This document shows, piece after piece, positions 14,020-26,639 of a stretch of 64,000 bases of DNA. The stretch spans positions 248,001-312,000 of the forward strand of contig NW_024104415.1 of NCBI RefSeq assembly GCF_003945595.2. Direction: 5' to 3'. Numbering within the stretch: position 1 is the first letter of the stretch; every line of letters begins with the position of its first letter. The notes under the pieces were generated by a model, which had not been told where the DNA came from, made no database searches, and was given only the letters and a program-made list of their open reading frames with translations. A program made the position numbers and the translations under genes. Source of the stretch: Pipra filicauda (Eukaryota > Chordata > Aves > Passeriformes > Pipridae).

Positions 14020-14225
14020 TATGCTGAGTTGGAAGGGACCCACAAGGATCATGGAGTCCAACTCCTGTCCCTGCCCAGGACACCCCAGCAATGCTACCAT
14101 GTCCCTGAGAATGTTGTCCAAAAGCTCCCTGAGCTCTGGCAGCCTTGGTGCTGTGACCACTGCCGTGGGAAACCTGTTCAGTGCCCAACCACCCTCTGGG
14201 GAAAGAACCTTTTCCTGATATCTGG
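14020..14225 (-). mobile_element. CR1 3' end, GACCCACAAGGATCATGGAGT subfamily
   Basis: Marked by GTTGGAAGGGACCCACAAGG, CTGCCCAGGACACCCCAGCA and TCTGGGGAAAGAACC. It shares its subfamily with copies at 15028 and 54447. Confidence 0.9.
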
Positions 14226-15027
14226 AAGAGAGGCAACTCCAGTTGCTTAACCATTGTGAGACAGACTGGTTTTGCTCCTTGTGCTCCCACAAGCGATGGT
14301 TCTGTGGTCCACATTGCCCTCCACTACAAATACATGACTTTGACTTCCAACATGACCTCCCTTCTTTTTCATCCATAATGTGAAATCAGCTGTGGCAGCA
14401 AAGAATCAGATATTCCCTAGAGACTGGAGGAATGACAAATATTAAGCAGCTCAGCATCCCATCATTCACAACAAGATGGTTTTCACACCAGCTGCTTCCC
14501 AGCCTATGTAATTCGGTGACAACTGGGGCAATTTTCTGTCTCAGCAGGTAGATTGTGCCTGTGCAGTGTGCAGAGCTGTGTACAGCCGTTGTTTAGGAGG
14601 AGATGGAGAGAGAAGACAGGATATTAGGATCCAACTCCACTCTAAATAAGAGGATCTTTTCTCTGTGAACAGTGGGAGCTGAGCTGCACATCTAATGAAG
14701 CATTCCTTAGGCAGCCAAAGGAGTGTCATCTATCAGCCCTGAATTGTCTCCTTTAGGGGACTAGAACCGTCTCTGAATTTTCTGTTGTTGTGCCAGTTGC
14801 TTTCAGAATGGAAAGAGAATTTAATATCAAAGCTGGTCTTTGGGGGAAAGTAGTGATGTATCCCACAGTGCAGCAATAATTGGGGTTTCAGCTGGGCTCT
14901 GTGTGTGTGGGTGACACCTGTATGGTCACATCTGGGCATTTGGGAAGGTCATCACTTTGGGTTACCTGCCACTTCTTGCTTCAAGCAGTGAGATCCCAAC
15001 ACACTGTACGTAAAGCAGGACTGTAAC

Positions 15028-15291
15028 ATGAAGATGGGGAAGGGCTCTGAGGAGAAGCCGTGTGAGGAGCAGCCGAGGGCACTTGGTCTGTTCAGCTGGA
15101 GGAGACTGAGGGGAGACCTCATTGCAGTTACAACTTCCTTGGGAGGGGAAGAGGAGGGGCAGGCACTGATCTCTGCTCTGTGGGGACCAGGGACAGGACC
15201 CCAGGGAATGGCCTGGAGTTGTTTCAGGACAGGTTTAGGTTGGATTTCAGGAAAAGGTTCTTCCCCCAGAGGGTGGTTGGGCACTCCAGTC
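15028..15291 (+). mobile_element. CR1 missing its 3' end
   Basis: Runs from GGGCTCTGAGGAGAAGCC through GAGACTGAGGGGAGACCTC to GGTGGTTGGGCACTCC and stops, about 200 bp short of the expected tail. Loss of the 3' end is unusual for CR1, which is normally cut at its 5' side; a later deletion is likely. Confidence 0.88.
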
Positions 15292-16459
15292 TAATAGATG
15301 ATCTGCTTCTGATTTTATGTGAATAATTCAAGAGCACATGTTCCAATTACAGCACAGTTACTTCCTTTTAAAGTACAGTCTGGACACATAAGAAAATGTA
15401 ATGTTTCAGTACAGAACTTTGCATTCTCAAATGGTCATTCCAGATTTATCCACTGACTCCTCTCCATAGCTATGATTCTTCTCAAAGCAGTGCATTGGTC
15501 ACAAAGAGATTAAAACCCTATTTCAGCGAGAAATTTAAGTGCATATTCAACATTAAACACAATTGTCTTTATCCATAAAAGCTTTAACATTCCCTTTTCT
15601 GTGATGTACCTCTGTTTGCTCAACTGGTTCAACTCACAAGTGTTGTGACACTTCCTTTTCTTGAAAATCACTCTATTTATGGTGGAAAAAAACCCCTGCA
15701 GTGTAATGTTTAATCCAAAAGATGTGGTGGTCAGAGAATAAATCTTTCTCATTTGGAAACATTTATACAAGGAAAAGGAAAATCTATCCAAAGCCAGTGA
15801 GAGAATATCCAGAGAACAAATATGAATTAAGGGCTGCGAAGCAGTTTCACTCCTGGGTTCAGTTTTGCTTTTTTAAACACGAGATTAGGATTTTGTAAGT
15901 CTTGTTTTTAAGGATTTTTTTATCTTCTTTTTAATTTTGTTTTTAATGTTGTTTTTCATTTTGGAAATCTTGTTTTTAAAGATTTATTTCCCCAATAGCC
16001 CAGTAGTAGAATTTACAGAAATAATATTTTTATGTTGAGTGCACAGCAAAAATACCCCATAATTTATAAAAGTATAAAACTTAACAATAGAATTAGAGAA
16101 TGATGTAAAATTACAGATTTATGGAAGAAATAATTCCATAATTCTTTAAAATATTTCTTAGGAAAAAAATAGCAGTTTTACAGTAAGATTTAATCAATAA
16201 CTATTTTCCATTTACATTTTCAGATTTTTTTCTGTAGAATTCAATTGGCTTCTTTTTAATTGAAAGGATATAGAGATTTTCTATAGTTAAAACCACCAAG
16301 GAATCATAAGAAGAATAGATCTGGCCAATGTGTTTTCAGCGAAACTGTCCAATTTCTTCTCAGTTCCTCAGGCCATATTTATATTTCTAGTGAGAGAATC
16401 TACCTACTTTCTCTGACTGTGGGGTTTTGGTTCTCAAACTTTTCACATTGTGGGTGGCG

Positions 16460-16590
16460 TCATGGAATCATTTAGGTTGGAAAATCCCTCTGGGACCGTG
16501 GAATCCAACCATTCCCCAGCACTGCCAAGGCCACCACTGACCCATGTCCCCACGTGCCACATCCACATGGCTTTAAAATCCCTCTAGGGA
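16460..16590 (-). mobile_element. CR1 3' end, AAAAG-type subfamily
   Basis: Tail, TTTAGGTTGGAAAATCCC, ACTGCCAAGGCCACC and TGGCTTTAAAATCCCTCTAG, then stops. Confidence 0.88.
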
Positions 16591-16803
16591 AAGGTCTATC
16601 AATCAAGGAATGTTATGTTGAGTTTAATGCAAGGATTTATTGAAGAGCAAACGGTATTTGGCCAAAAGTTGGTGCTAATTATGGAGCTGGAGTAAAGTCC
16701 TTACAAGGTACTTGCAGGTGCTTCAGCCTTTGAAGCCGAATGTTGTTTACAAGAGGTGCCAACAGCATGTTAATGGTTATTCAAGGTTTTAAACTCTCCT
16801 AAA

Positions 16804-16852
16804 TTATAGAATCATTAAGGTTAGAAAAGACCTCCAAGATCAAGTCCAACGT
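16804..16852 (-). mobile_element. CR1 3' stub
   Basis: About 50 bp: ATAGAATCATTAAGGTTAGA, GACCTCCAAGATCAAGTCC. Confidence 0.75.
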
Positions 16853-17632
16853 CAGTGAATGAATAAATGTTACCTCCTGATTGTTTCAGATTTGTTTGAC
16901 ACTTAGAGGTTTTCTTTTAACCCTGATGCAGAGCATAACTGCATCCAAATCTACCAGTTTATATTCTTTTTAAATGGGCAAGCAATTACATATCTTAGCA
17001 CAATTCAGTGGGTTTATTGTTTGGGTTGATACAAAGACTTACTGCTCCGATAATTGAGACAAATGTGTTTTCACTGGGTTCTATTACTAATAAAATAGTT
17101 GTGATTTAACATCTTACTGGCTAAAAATAACCAGACCTTGGGCCTAATTACAGAGTTTTCTTTTGCTTAAGATTGTGTGCACGATGGAGGTTGAAAGGGT
17201 TTGTTTCCAAGGAAACAAATGCACTGCACTTCTCTTGCATCCAATGTTTTCTGTAAGAGAATGCCATCACCAGGCTCCCGGGAGAGAGAAGTGTTGGGAG
17301 GTGGAACCTTTTTCTAACAACACCTGGGTTCGCGTATTCCTGAAACTGGGAAAAACTTGTGTTTTTCTCAAATTGCTGTTGGGGTTCATGGAATTTGTAG
17401 TGTCAGTGTACCAGTTGTGGTGTCTCAGGTGTTATCACCCTGACTCAGTGGAGCCACTTTGGTGCAGGTGTCACAAGTGTTCCTGGTAGAAGACGTGGTG
17501 CTGCAGCAGCAGCATCTGCAGGTATAATCATACACCTGCTAATTCATATTGCAGCTCTACTTTTACATGGAGCTTTTGTTTCCAAGTTAGATAAAGAAAG
17601 TCAGTGTGGTTTTACACTTTTTAAATGGGCAG

Positions 17633-17897
17633 ATAATGAGAGGACAAGGGCTGGTGGTTTTAAACTGAGAGAGAGAGAAGGTTTAGATGCGATATTGGGA
17701 ACTCTTGGCTGTGAGGGTGGTGAGGCCCTGGCACAGGTTGCCCAGAGAAGCTGTGGCTGCCTCAACCCTGGAAGTGTCCCAAGGTTGGATGGGGCTTGGA
17801 GCAACCTGGGATAGTGGAAAGTGTTCCTGCCCGTGGCAGAGGGTGGAAAAAGATGAGCTTTAGGGTCCCTTCCAAGCCAAACCAGTCCAGGATGTCA
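17633..17897 (+). mobile_element. CR1 3' end
   Basis: Starts GAGGACAAGGGCTGGTGG and runs to the 3' end CCAGTCCAGGATG. The AGAAATTCTTCCC segment is shortened to ACTCTTGGC. Confidence 0.92.
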
Positions 17898-19005
17898 CAA
17901 TTTTGGGTAGATATATTTTTATGGGTCTCTACTGTCAAGTGTAACAAGTCTGCCTTTAGCAGATGAGATATGAAGAAGGGCAGAGCCGTGCCAAGGGGAG
18001 ATGTTTCCTAATTCCTTTCCCATTTCTCTGAAAATTAGTTTTGTCAGAGAAATGGGAACAATAAAAATTGGCTTGAAAACTGTACTAATGGGCAAGAAAA
18101 TTGGAAAGAGTCCAGATGCCAAAGTCCAAAAGTTTTTTGTGTGACTGGAGGGGATTTTGGAAACCTTTAGAAAGAGCTTGTCTTCTCCCTGTTCCTGAGA
18201 TGATATTTAGAGGGTAGGGAACGTAAGTGATAAGGAGTAACAGTTAAATATATCCACTCACGATGCCGAGCTGCAACGGGGACTATTCTGAGATACATGA
18301 GTAAGTCTCTCAAAGGACTTCAAACTGTTCTTCTTCATCATATACCACAGGTCATCCAGGAAGCCCTGAAGGGGCTCCGTAAGACCTGGAGAGGGACTTT
18401 GTAAAGTCATTATTATTTTTTATTTTTTAAGTTTATTGTCTGGATTGAACCTATCTGGAAAACAGGTATAACCAGACAGAATTTGAAGGAATATCTACTT
18501 TTATTCCCAACAGAGCAGTTTCAAAGACAGAATGAGGATCAGCTTCAGGTGAGCAGGTGCCCCCACCTGCCATTTAGAGGAGCCCTGAAGGCTTTTCCAT
18601 CATGTGCAGTACAGAAGGTGTTTGCCCAGGTAATGCTCATTTCCCTGCCGTTATTTCCAGCAGTGGAAAAGCATCGAATTCCCAGGGTAGGCCAGCCTTG
18701 GGGGATGCCAGTGTGTGTTACAGCACCAACACACTTCACCCACCTCACTGGTTCTCCCAGGGGGTTGGACTCAGGATTTAACAATCCCCAAAGCATCATT
18801 CTCTCTGAACAAGGTGAAATTTGTGAGTTTTCCCAGTAAAAGGCTTTGCAGACAACCAGGGAATCTCGCTATCCGAGAGTGTGAGCTCTGCCAAAGCCCC
18901 ACAGAAAACATGCGTTTATGCTACTGAAGTTTGGCATTGTGACAACATTTTGAAAAAGAAATGACATTGCACATAGTTTAATACGTACATATCCATTTCA
19001 CAGAC

Positions 19006-19500
19006 ACATAGAATCCCAGAATGGGATTGGAAGGGACCTTCAAAATCTTCTAGTTCCACCCCCTGCCATGGGCAGGGACACGTTCCACTAGACCAGGTTG
19101 CACCAAAGCCCCATCCAACCTGGCTTTGGACACTTCCAGAGGTGGGGCAGCCACAGCTTCTCTGGGCAACCTGTGCCAGGGCCTCACCACCCTCACAGGG
19201 AAGAATTCCTTCCCAATATCCCACCTAACCTTGCCCTCTGGCAGTGGGAAGCCATTCTCCCTTGTTCTGTCTCTCCAGGACCTTGTAAATAGTCTCTCTC
19301 CATCTTTCTTGTTGGCCCCTTCAGGTCCTGGAAGGCCACAATTAGGTGACCCAAAGCTTCTCTTCTCCAGGCTGAACAATCCCAACTCTCACATCCTTTC
19401 CTCAGAGCAGAGCTTCTCCATCCCTCTAATCATCTTACTGCTTCCTCTGGACTCACTCCAACACGTCCATGTCCGTCCTGAGAAGAGGTAGAAGTACCCA
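19006..19500 (-). mobile_element. Long CR1 3' fragment
   Basis: About 495 bp, among the longest here: beyond the usual block it continues through AGCTTCTCTTCTCCAGGCTG and CCTCTGGACTCACTCCAACA, remnant coding sequence of CR1 ORF2. No intact reading frame. Confidence 0.92.
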
Positions 19501-19888
19501 CAGCACACCTGAGCCCCCCTGGAGCTTACCCTGGTCCTGGCTCAGAGCAAACTATTGCCCTGTGCTGCTGCCTGTATTTCTGTGAGCTGTTCTCTGTCAC
19601 AGGCTTTTAATGGCAAAGCCATTAAATAGACAGCTGACTTTGGGAAATGTTCTGGCACATTTGCTGTTTTCAAATTATTTAAAAATTAGAGCAGTTCTGA
19701 ATTCGCAATTTTGAGCAGGCCAGCATCTCCTGGCTTGGATGGGTGCATAGAGATGTGTGTTAGTCTGCTGCTGGAAGTTGAAATGAGAGTTATATCAATA
19801 TGAAAAAATAACTATTGTCAATATAAGTTACTTTTTGTTACAGAAATGTAATACATAATTGAGAGGGGAGTTTCAGTATTCCGAAGAA

Positions 19889-20010
19889 ATAGAATCACAG
19901 ACTGGTTTGGGTTGGGAATGACCTTACAGCTCATCTTGTCCTACCCCATGCCATGGGCAGGGACACTTCCCACTAGACAAGTTGCTCCAAGCCTCATCCA
20001 ACCTCATCAT
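19889..20010 (-). mobile_element. CR1 3' end fragment
   Basis: Tail to CAAGCCTCATCCAACCTCATC; 5' part missing. Confidence 0.9.
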
Positions 20011-21354
20011 CCAAATGATGTATTAAACAAAATCTCAACATTGGTCAGTTTTCAGTATTGTTTTAGATGTCTTAGTTTTCAGAAGGGGTTGGAGAAACTG
20101 AAGCTTCTCAACCTTTCATGGTTCAAGACATTGTATTATCATCTTTAGAGTGAAAATCAGGGATTGTAGTATTTGCTAAGGGTAGATGAAGAGCTTTGTC
20201 CTTAGATTTGTAGACCGTTCCCTCTGTCCTGCCCCAGGTGGTTGTGTCCTTGTGTTCCCTCCGTTTGGCTGCTCCAAGAATGTGACACCTGGAGACGGGT
20301 GAGAGGCTGTGCTGGGACCAGCCAGCTTTGAGGAGCTGGTAGTGGCCATTTCACCTCCAAACAAGTGCTAAGTGGTACATTTGCAAAGATTTGGAAGTTT
20401 CTCCTGATGGGGTTCACTTGGGATTGTCATGGTCATGGTGGATGTAGAGCACTTGCTTAAGTGAGGAAGCCTGTGGAGAATGTGATTAAATTTTCCTGCC
20501 TGTTCTGGATCTTCCTCCCTGTCACGAAATCAGATGTAATAGGAAATATTTTAAAATATTTTCATGCAGATGGATTTGTACTCAGAGGAACTTGAGAGCA
20601 TGATGGGAGTTAACATTAGGGGAGAGAGCAGAAAGGAGCAATCTGAGTGCCTGAGGAAACTGCTGCTTCCCCTGTCTCCTGTCAGGAAATAGCTCCTTAA
20701 GTACTGTGCTGAAATTGTCATCTGCTTGTTTTAACACAAAATGCCATCATGTAAAAATACCCCTTCTTCACTCAAGGAGATGTGAAAGCTCTTGAGAACT
20801 ACGGTTTCAAGGGTTGGAGACACGGAAAAATTGTTGAGTCAGGATATTATAACCTTTGTCACAGAGGCAGTTATTTCATTCCTTATAAACCAGTGCTGTG
20901 GATGAAGTCTAGGGAAGCCAAGAAGGCTCATGGCTGTTGAGTGCCTTCCCACCCATCACTCTGATCCTTGGATCATGTCTGGAGATCCGTTTCTTTATGG
21001 ATACGAGTCCAGTTTTAGATGCTGACAGCTGAAAGCACCACGTCAGAGCCCAGGGCTGTGTTTGTGGGGGTTTATTACTCATCCAGGAAACACCAAGCCT
21101 GGTGTGGGGCTCAGATTTTCTCCTGGCCTGCAGCAGGGAGTGGGAAGATGGAAGAGCGTGCCCGCGTTGGGCGTTTGTTCGACATCTGCTTTTCCAGATG
21201 GCTGCACTGATGGAGGGGGGACCCAGAGTCACAGCTTGGAAAGCTTGAGAAGCCTGACGATGCTCCATGTGTTACTCTGAGATGTCTCATCTCTAATAAT
21301 TAGTCTGCTTACAGGTGATGGTATTCTGATCCAAAAGGAATTTGTAACCCGGGG

Positions 21355-21716
21355 AATAGGAGGCTCAGGGGGGACCTTCTTGCTCTCTCCAACTCTCTGA
21401 CAGGAGGGTGGATCCAGGTGGGGGTCGGGCTCTGCTCCCCGGGAAAAAGGGACAGGACAAGTGGAAGTAGCCTCAAGCTGTGCCAGGGGAGATTCAGATT
21501 GGACATCAGGAGGAATTTCTTCACAGAAGGGGTGGTTAGACATTGGAAGGGGCTGCCCAGGCAGGTGGTGGAGTCCCCATTCCTGGAGGTGTCCAAGGAA
21601 CGACTGGACGTGGCACTCAGTGCTCTGGGCTGGGTGACAAGGTGGGGATCAGGCACAGGTTGAGCATGATGATCTTGGAAGCCTTTTCCAACCTGAATGA
21701 TTCTGTGATTCTCTGA
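21355..21716 (+). mobile_element. CR1 3' end, older subfamily with ORF2 remnant
   Basis: Starts AGGAGGCTCAGGGGGGACC and ends in two tail copies (GATTCTGTGATTCTCTGA). Reads in pieces like the CR1 ORF2 C-terminus (RWLRGDL-type motif, then FTEGVVRHWKGLPRQ), already frameshifted. Confidence 0.93.
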
Positions 21717-22900
21717 ATTACAGCACTTTTCCCCTGGTACTTCATTTAGTTTCATCCAGAGAGGAGCCATCAGTGCTCCTTCCCTAACTGAGGTAATACA
21801 GCAACTGCTTTCCAAAAATGTGGAGCATCAAGAGTAAATAAATTTCCTTTCACGGATAAAGTTTCTGGTAGTTTGTGTTTCCATCAGATAAATGGTGCTG
21901 AGGTTTGCTGTAGTCACTTGCTGTGGGAACTCACATCCCCTGCAGCAGCTTCTGCACAAATTGCTTTGCAAAAGCTTTAGAGGTTGGAAGTAGCCAAAGT
22001 GGAACATAAAATTAAACCTCCCTAAAGATGCAATAAAATGGGAGATCAAAATCTAATCCAGATGGAAACCTGCTCGGTGCAGGCACTTCTGTGTGCGGCT
22101 CCTTTCCAGCGCTGAGGTTTTGGTGTGCTCCCCATAAATGTGTATTGTAAAGATGTCATCATATATATGCTGTTGATATAAAATAGATAAAAACTCTCCC
22201 ACTAATTAATTGCCAACTAAGTGAGTGCTGAGACCCCTTGGAGAGATGGTTGTGGAGAAGGCGGCACTCGGTTTGCTCAAACCAGCTGCTGTTCTTGATT
22301 CATTTTGTTATGTTCTGTGTTCTGTTGGAAACTTGTCAGGAGCGTTCGCTGGGAAGTTGCAGGGTGGATGGAGGATCAGCAAGATGATTTTCCTTGTTTT
22401 TTTTCCTTGTTTCAGTTTCCTCTGCTTCTTGTACAGGCTCTCTCTGACTCTCTCCCACTTACCCACCCCAGTCTGGTACATCGCCGGTGGCTCTCTGGGC
22501 TCTGTCTCTCGTATTTAGCCCCTTTCTGTGAACTGTTTGCTTTGAAACGCCTCCTCTTCCACATTAAGTTCTTTGGCTTGAGTGGTACCCGTCTGAAAAC
22601 ATGGTTTTATTTATGGGAAGAGGATAAGGAAAGTGTTGGTGAGAAAGATGGAGGTGAAGTGTCTGCTTTGAAAAGACGAATCGTCCTGGAGGGCACTTCA
22701 GGTTTGTGTTTGTGGAGGACAGACTGAGGGTAAGTTGAGAGCATCGCTCCAGAAACTGCAGTTTCCTGCTGCCAAATGACTTTTAGTGATGCCATTTTTG
22801 GAAAACATCAAGTGTTTGTGCCATCTCCATGCAGTATTTACCCAGAGCTCTGTAGACTGAGACCAGTGTGACTGTAAGACAACACGAGGAAGCCCATCAT

Positions 22901-23362
22901 TCTGGAGCGAGTCCAGAGGGGCCATGGAGATGCTCTGAGGGCTGGAGCCCCTCTGCTCTGGAGACAGGCTGGGAGAGCTGCGGGTATTCACCTGGAGAAG
23001 GCTCCAGGGACAATTTAGAGCCCTTCCAGTGCCTAAAGAGCTCCAAGAGAGCTGGAGAGGGACTTGGGACAAGGGCCTGGAGGGACAGAACACAGGGAAT
23101 GGCTTCCCACTGCCAGAGGGCAGGGTTAGGTGGGATATTGGGAAGAAATCCTTGCCTGTGAGGGTAGTGAGGCCCTGGCACAGGTTACCCAGAGAAGCTG
23201 TGGCTGCCCCATCCCTGGAAGTGTCCAAGGCCAGGTTGGACAGGGCTTGGAGCAACCTGGGCTAGTGGAAGGTGTCCCTGCCTGTGGCAGGGGGTGGAAC
23301 TGGATGAGCTTTAGGGTCCCTTCCAACCCAAACCCTTCTGGGATCCAATGATTCAATGACTC
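22901..23362 (+). mobile_element. CR1 3' end, long copy
   Basis: From GAGCGAGTCCAGAGGGGCC to the tail GATCCAATGATTCAATGA. It is of the same subfamily as the copies at 32650 and 38249. Confidence 0.95.
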
Positions 23363-25347
23363 ACTTTCAGCGTCTCTAAAACACCCCTGGCAGAGGGGCA
23401 GGGACTGCACCAGGGGGAAAATGAGGCCCCAATAGTTGAGTTGACAATGAAACAGCCTCATCTGCATTGGCAGGATCCCGTCCCAAATGAACATGTACCT
23501 TCTGCAGTCCAACACCTGGCTCATCCTACCCTGGTATCCCTGAGAGGTCTCTGGCACATACATTTTGCAGAAGAGTCTGCAGGAGACCCAGGTTTTGGAG
23601 CCGGTAATTTCCCGGCACCCCAAATTTCCTGAAGGTTTCAAGTCACCTTAGAGCAAGGACAGCTTATTATTTGCTGAATAGAATTCCAGAATTCAGGAAA
23701 AATAGATTATCTGAAAATTTTGTTTGATGAGCATATTATGTCGAGTGGGTCTATGTTTTATGATCTCATTTCTTAATTAAGTATATTTTTCGGTATTAGA
23801 TGGAAAATAGTGTTGTTTAATGTAAAGGTTGGCAATTTAATGCTCCTGGAGCTCTTGGGCAGCTTGTTTGGGAGGGGGAAGGAAATTAGAATTGCAAATT
23901 AGTATTTGATCATTCTGAATCAGTGTGGCCAGAGAGAAGGAATGAATGAAAAGCTGCTGCATGGCTGAGGAGCTGCTTTGGAGCATAAGCAATGCATCCC
24001 TCCCAAATCAATAAATACCTTTGTGCTCCACAGAGCAGCCTGTGGCTGTGGCATGTGACAAAAAACCCCAACAATTTAAATACTGGGGAAAGGGTCGATG
24101 CTGCTGTACAAAACAGACAATAAGATCCCATGAACAGCATGGGGGAAGTCCTTTTTGAGGTGGTTTTCATGCTTTTCGATTATCAGCTGGATTGTTTGCA
24201 GGTTATCCTAATTATTTCACTAGTAGCAAGGAGGAGAGAGACAAATTATGCCTCTGAACATTTAGTGCTTATTTATTTGGGGTGAAACCCCCAAAATACT
24301 CTTGCATAAGTGTAGAGTCTTAAAACTGGAAAGAGAGAGCATCCAACATGATTATTTTTATACACCACACTTCTGGTTTGTCTCAAAATATCCAAAATAT
24401 CAGCTGATATTTTTCAGGCTGTGCCTTCCAAGGGCAGGGAACATTCCTGAGCCTTCACAGCAACCTGCTGTTGATTGAGGGAATAAAGGTACCGAGGTGC
24501 TGAAGGGCCTGGAGTGTTTCAAGGCAGCAGGAGAGCAGGGTCGGCTGCGCAGGAGCTGCATTATGTAACTTTGCTGAAAGATGTGGAAAAAAATAAACGT
24601 TCTGGGCTGGTTTTCCAGTTTTTTGAAGAGTCTGTGCAATCTCTCACAAAACAGTTGAAGTTTCCCTGGAGGAGCATCAGTACTGGGGCTGCCAGGAGGG
24701 CCCGGTGGGAGTAGGGCTAATCATTACTAGGGCTTGCAAAGCCATTTTAGCCGCTAATTAATAAATACATTAAATATGTAGATGTGGCTGAAGATCAAAA
24801 TGAACAATTTGATGGTTTTTTGAAGTGTGTGGGAGTAGGAGGGAGGGTGCTCAGTGGTGCACAGGCCCAGAAGTGAGGGAGCAGTGGGTTCTGATCACAG
24901 CCCTGAGAGTTACATTCATTTATGTCATGTTGATACTGCAATTGCTGGTTTTTCAGTTGGGTCTTTAGTGGAGGATAATTATTCAACTGTCTGAGAAGCT
25001 CTAGGAGAAAAAACCAAGAGAATGAGTTATTATCCTTCCCACCCAGCCACTGTTTGATTACTGCCTTGTTCCCTGCAATTAACCACATCAAGTTCAGGAT
25101 GCTGGATGAAGGGAAAGGTCACACTTGTGAAGGGAGACGCCATAAAAATGGGAATGGGGAGGGAAAATGCACAGTCTCAGTGTGGTGGGATAGAAAAGAA
25201 GCAACAGTGCCCAGAACTGTCTGTTACCAAATTAGCAGGTAATTAATTTTGATTTTTTCACCAAGAAGAATGCAGATAATGTTTGTGGCCAACATGGCAG
25301 ATATTCATTCCAGAGGGACATCCTGGGGTTTTTTTTGTCCCAGTCAT

Positions 25348-25632
25348 GGAGAGGGGAGTGCCAGGACAAGGGGGAATGACTTCCCACTGCCAGAGGGCAG
25401 GGTTAGATGGGATATTGGGAAGAGATTCTTCCCTGTGAGGGTGGTGAGGCCCTGGCACAGGTTTCCCAGAGCAGCTGTGGCTGCCCCATCCCTGGAGGTG
25501 TCCAAGGCCAGGTTGGACGGGGCTTGGAGCAACTTGGGATAGTGGAAGGTGTCCCTGCCTGTGGCAGGGGGTGGAATGAGATGAGCTTTAGGGTCCCTTC
25601 CAACCCAAACCAGTTTGGGTTTCTATGATTTG
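25348..25632 (+). mobile_element. CR1 3' end
   Basis: Opens GGAGAGGGGAGTGCCAGGAC and ends TTTGGGTTTCTATGATT; close to consensus. Confidence 0.95.
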
Positions 25633-26334
25633 CATGTCTGTGTATGTATATATTTATGTCCATCCATGTATGTTTGGGGACCTTTTTCTTATATAAGATG
25701 CATCATTCTGTGGTGTGCACAAAATCATTTGCCACTCTGTGTAAAACTGGGTCCTTTCAAACCAAATTACCACAAGTGGAGGTGCAGCAAAGCAAATGAG
25801 AGGTGCAAACTGTCAGTGTATTGGTTATCTGTACTCTGGCTTCACTTTCTTCTTATACTTCTAGGTTGCCCCTTTTTTTATTCTTTTTTTTTTTATTTAT
25901 GTCAATAGAATACAAATATGGTTTCATGTTTCATCTACAATTACAGAAGAGAAGCTCATAGTTCTTTCAGTCTGGAAGACTCTTTTCTCAGCTCTGACTG
26001 TCAGTGCAGGTGACAGGAGTTTGAGTTTGGATGGAATGATGCTGCCAGTCTCCCCCTTTCCATGTATTTTGAAATTGGATTTGACATCTTAATTACTAAA
26101 ACAGTTCCTCATTCCCTTTCCAGTTGGGAGTTAACTGCAGGGCGGGGTGGGCTGGCAGGTTTCAGGTCTTAGTCTGTGGATCCTCAGAGAGCTGTGGGAT
26201 GCAATTCCCTGCTCTGTGCCCTGGGCTGCTGGTCCTGTGCTGGCCCCTCCTGCTGCTTTGGGCACCCTCTCCCTGTGGGTAGGGAATGTTATGCATCACT
26301 TATGCCTCTGATGAAATGTAAAGCCCATTTTACA

Positions 26335-26510
26335 CCTATAGAAATCCCACTTATACCTCACCTATAGAAATCCCACTTATACCTCAGCTATAGAAATCCC
26401 ATTTATACCTCACCTATAGAAATCCCATTTATACCTCACCTATAGAAATCCCATTTATACCTCACCTATAGAAATTCCATTTATACCTCACCTATAGAAA
26501 TCCCATTTAT
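26335..26510. repeat. 26-bp minisatellite, about 6.8 copies
   Basis: The unit CCTATAGAAATCCCATTTATACCTCA repeats six full times and one 20-bp partial time in exact register. Copies 1-2 carry CCCAC, later ones CCCAT; copy 3 begins with G; copy 6 has ATTCC. A degenerate half-unit precedes it. It sits just upstream of the CpG-rich promoter block. Confidence 0.95.
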
Positions 26511-26639
26511 AGGTTTGCCGATGCCTTTGATTTCAGCTGATGATAAAATCCCTTCCCTTGGTTGTCAAGGTGAAATGTCTGGAGACTTCAGCGGCAGGAA
26601 AAAAAATCCAGTGAAGGCAAAATTTGCCGGTCCCTCCTG

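Larger units (their letters stand above)
1..26334. other. Non-coding DNA upstream of the alternative promoter
   Basis: Probably the long intron of PDE4B forms with more distant first exons, or 5' flank. I looked for other PDE4B N-terminal exons and found none. Besides CR1 fragments, stretches such as 1-940, 1023-2469, 5837-7388, 7656-9924, 10233-12061, 17898-19005, 20011-21354 and 23363-25347 show no feature I can name. Confidence 0.6.

Noticed and set aside
16589..16803. Possible retroviral LTR between two CR1 fragments
   Set aside because: AT-rich with a TTTATTGAAGAGC stretch that looked LTR-like, but no ends, TATA or polyadenylation signal in order.
22698..23641. Long open frames on the minus strand (up to 185 aa) with phrases such as LALDTSRDGAATASLGNLCQ
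   Set aside because: They are antisense readings of CR1 3' regions; the same phrases recur at every CR1 copy in the window (for example 12161, 25344, 39341, 49327, 53155).
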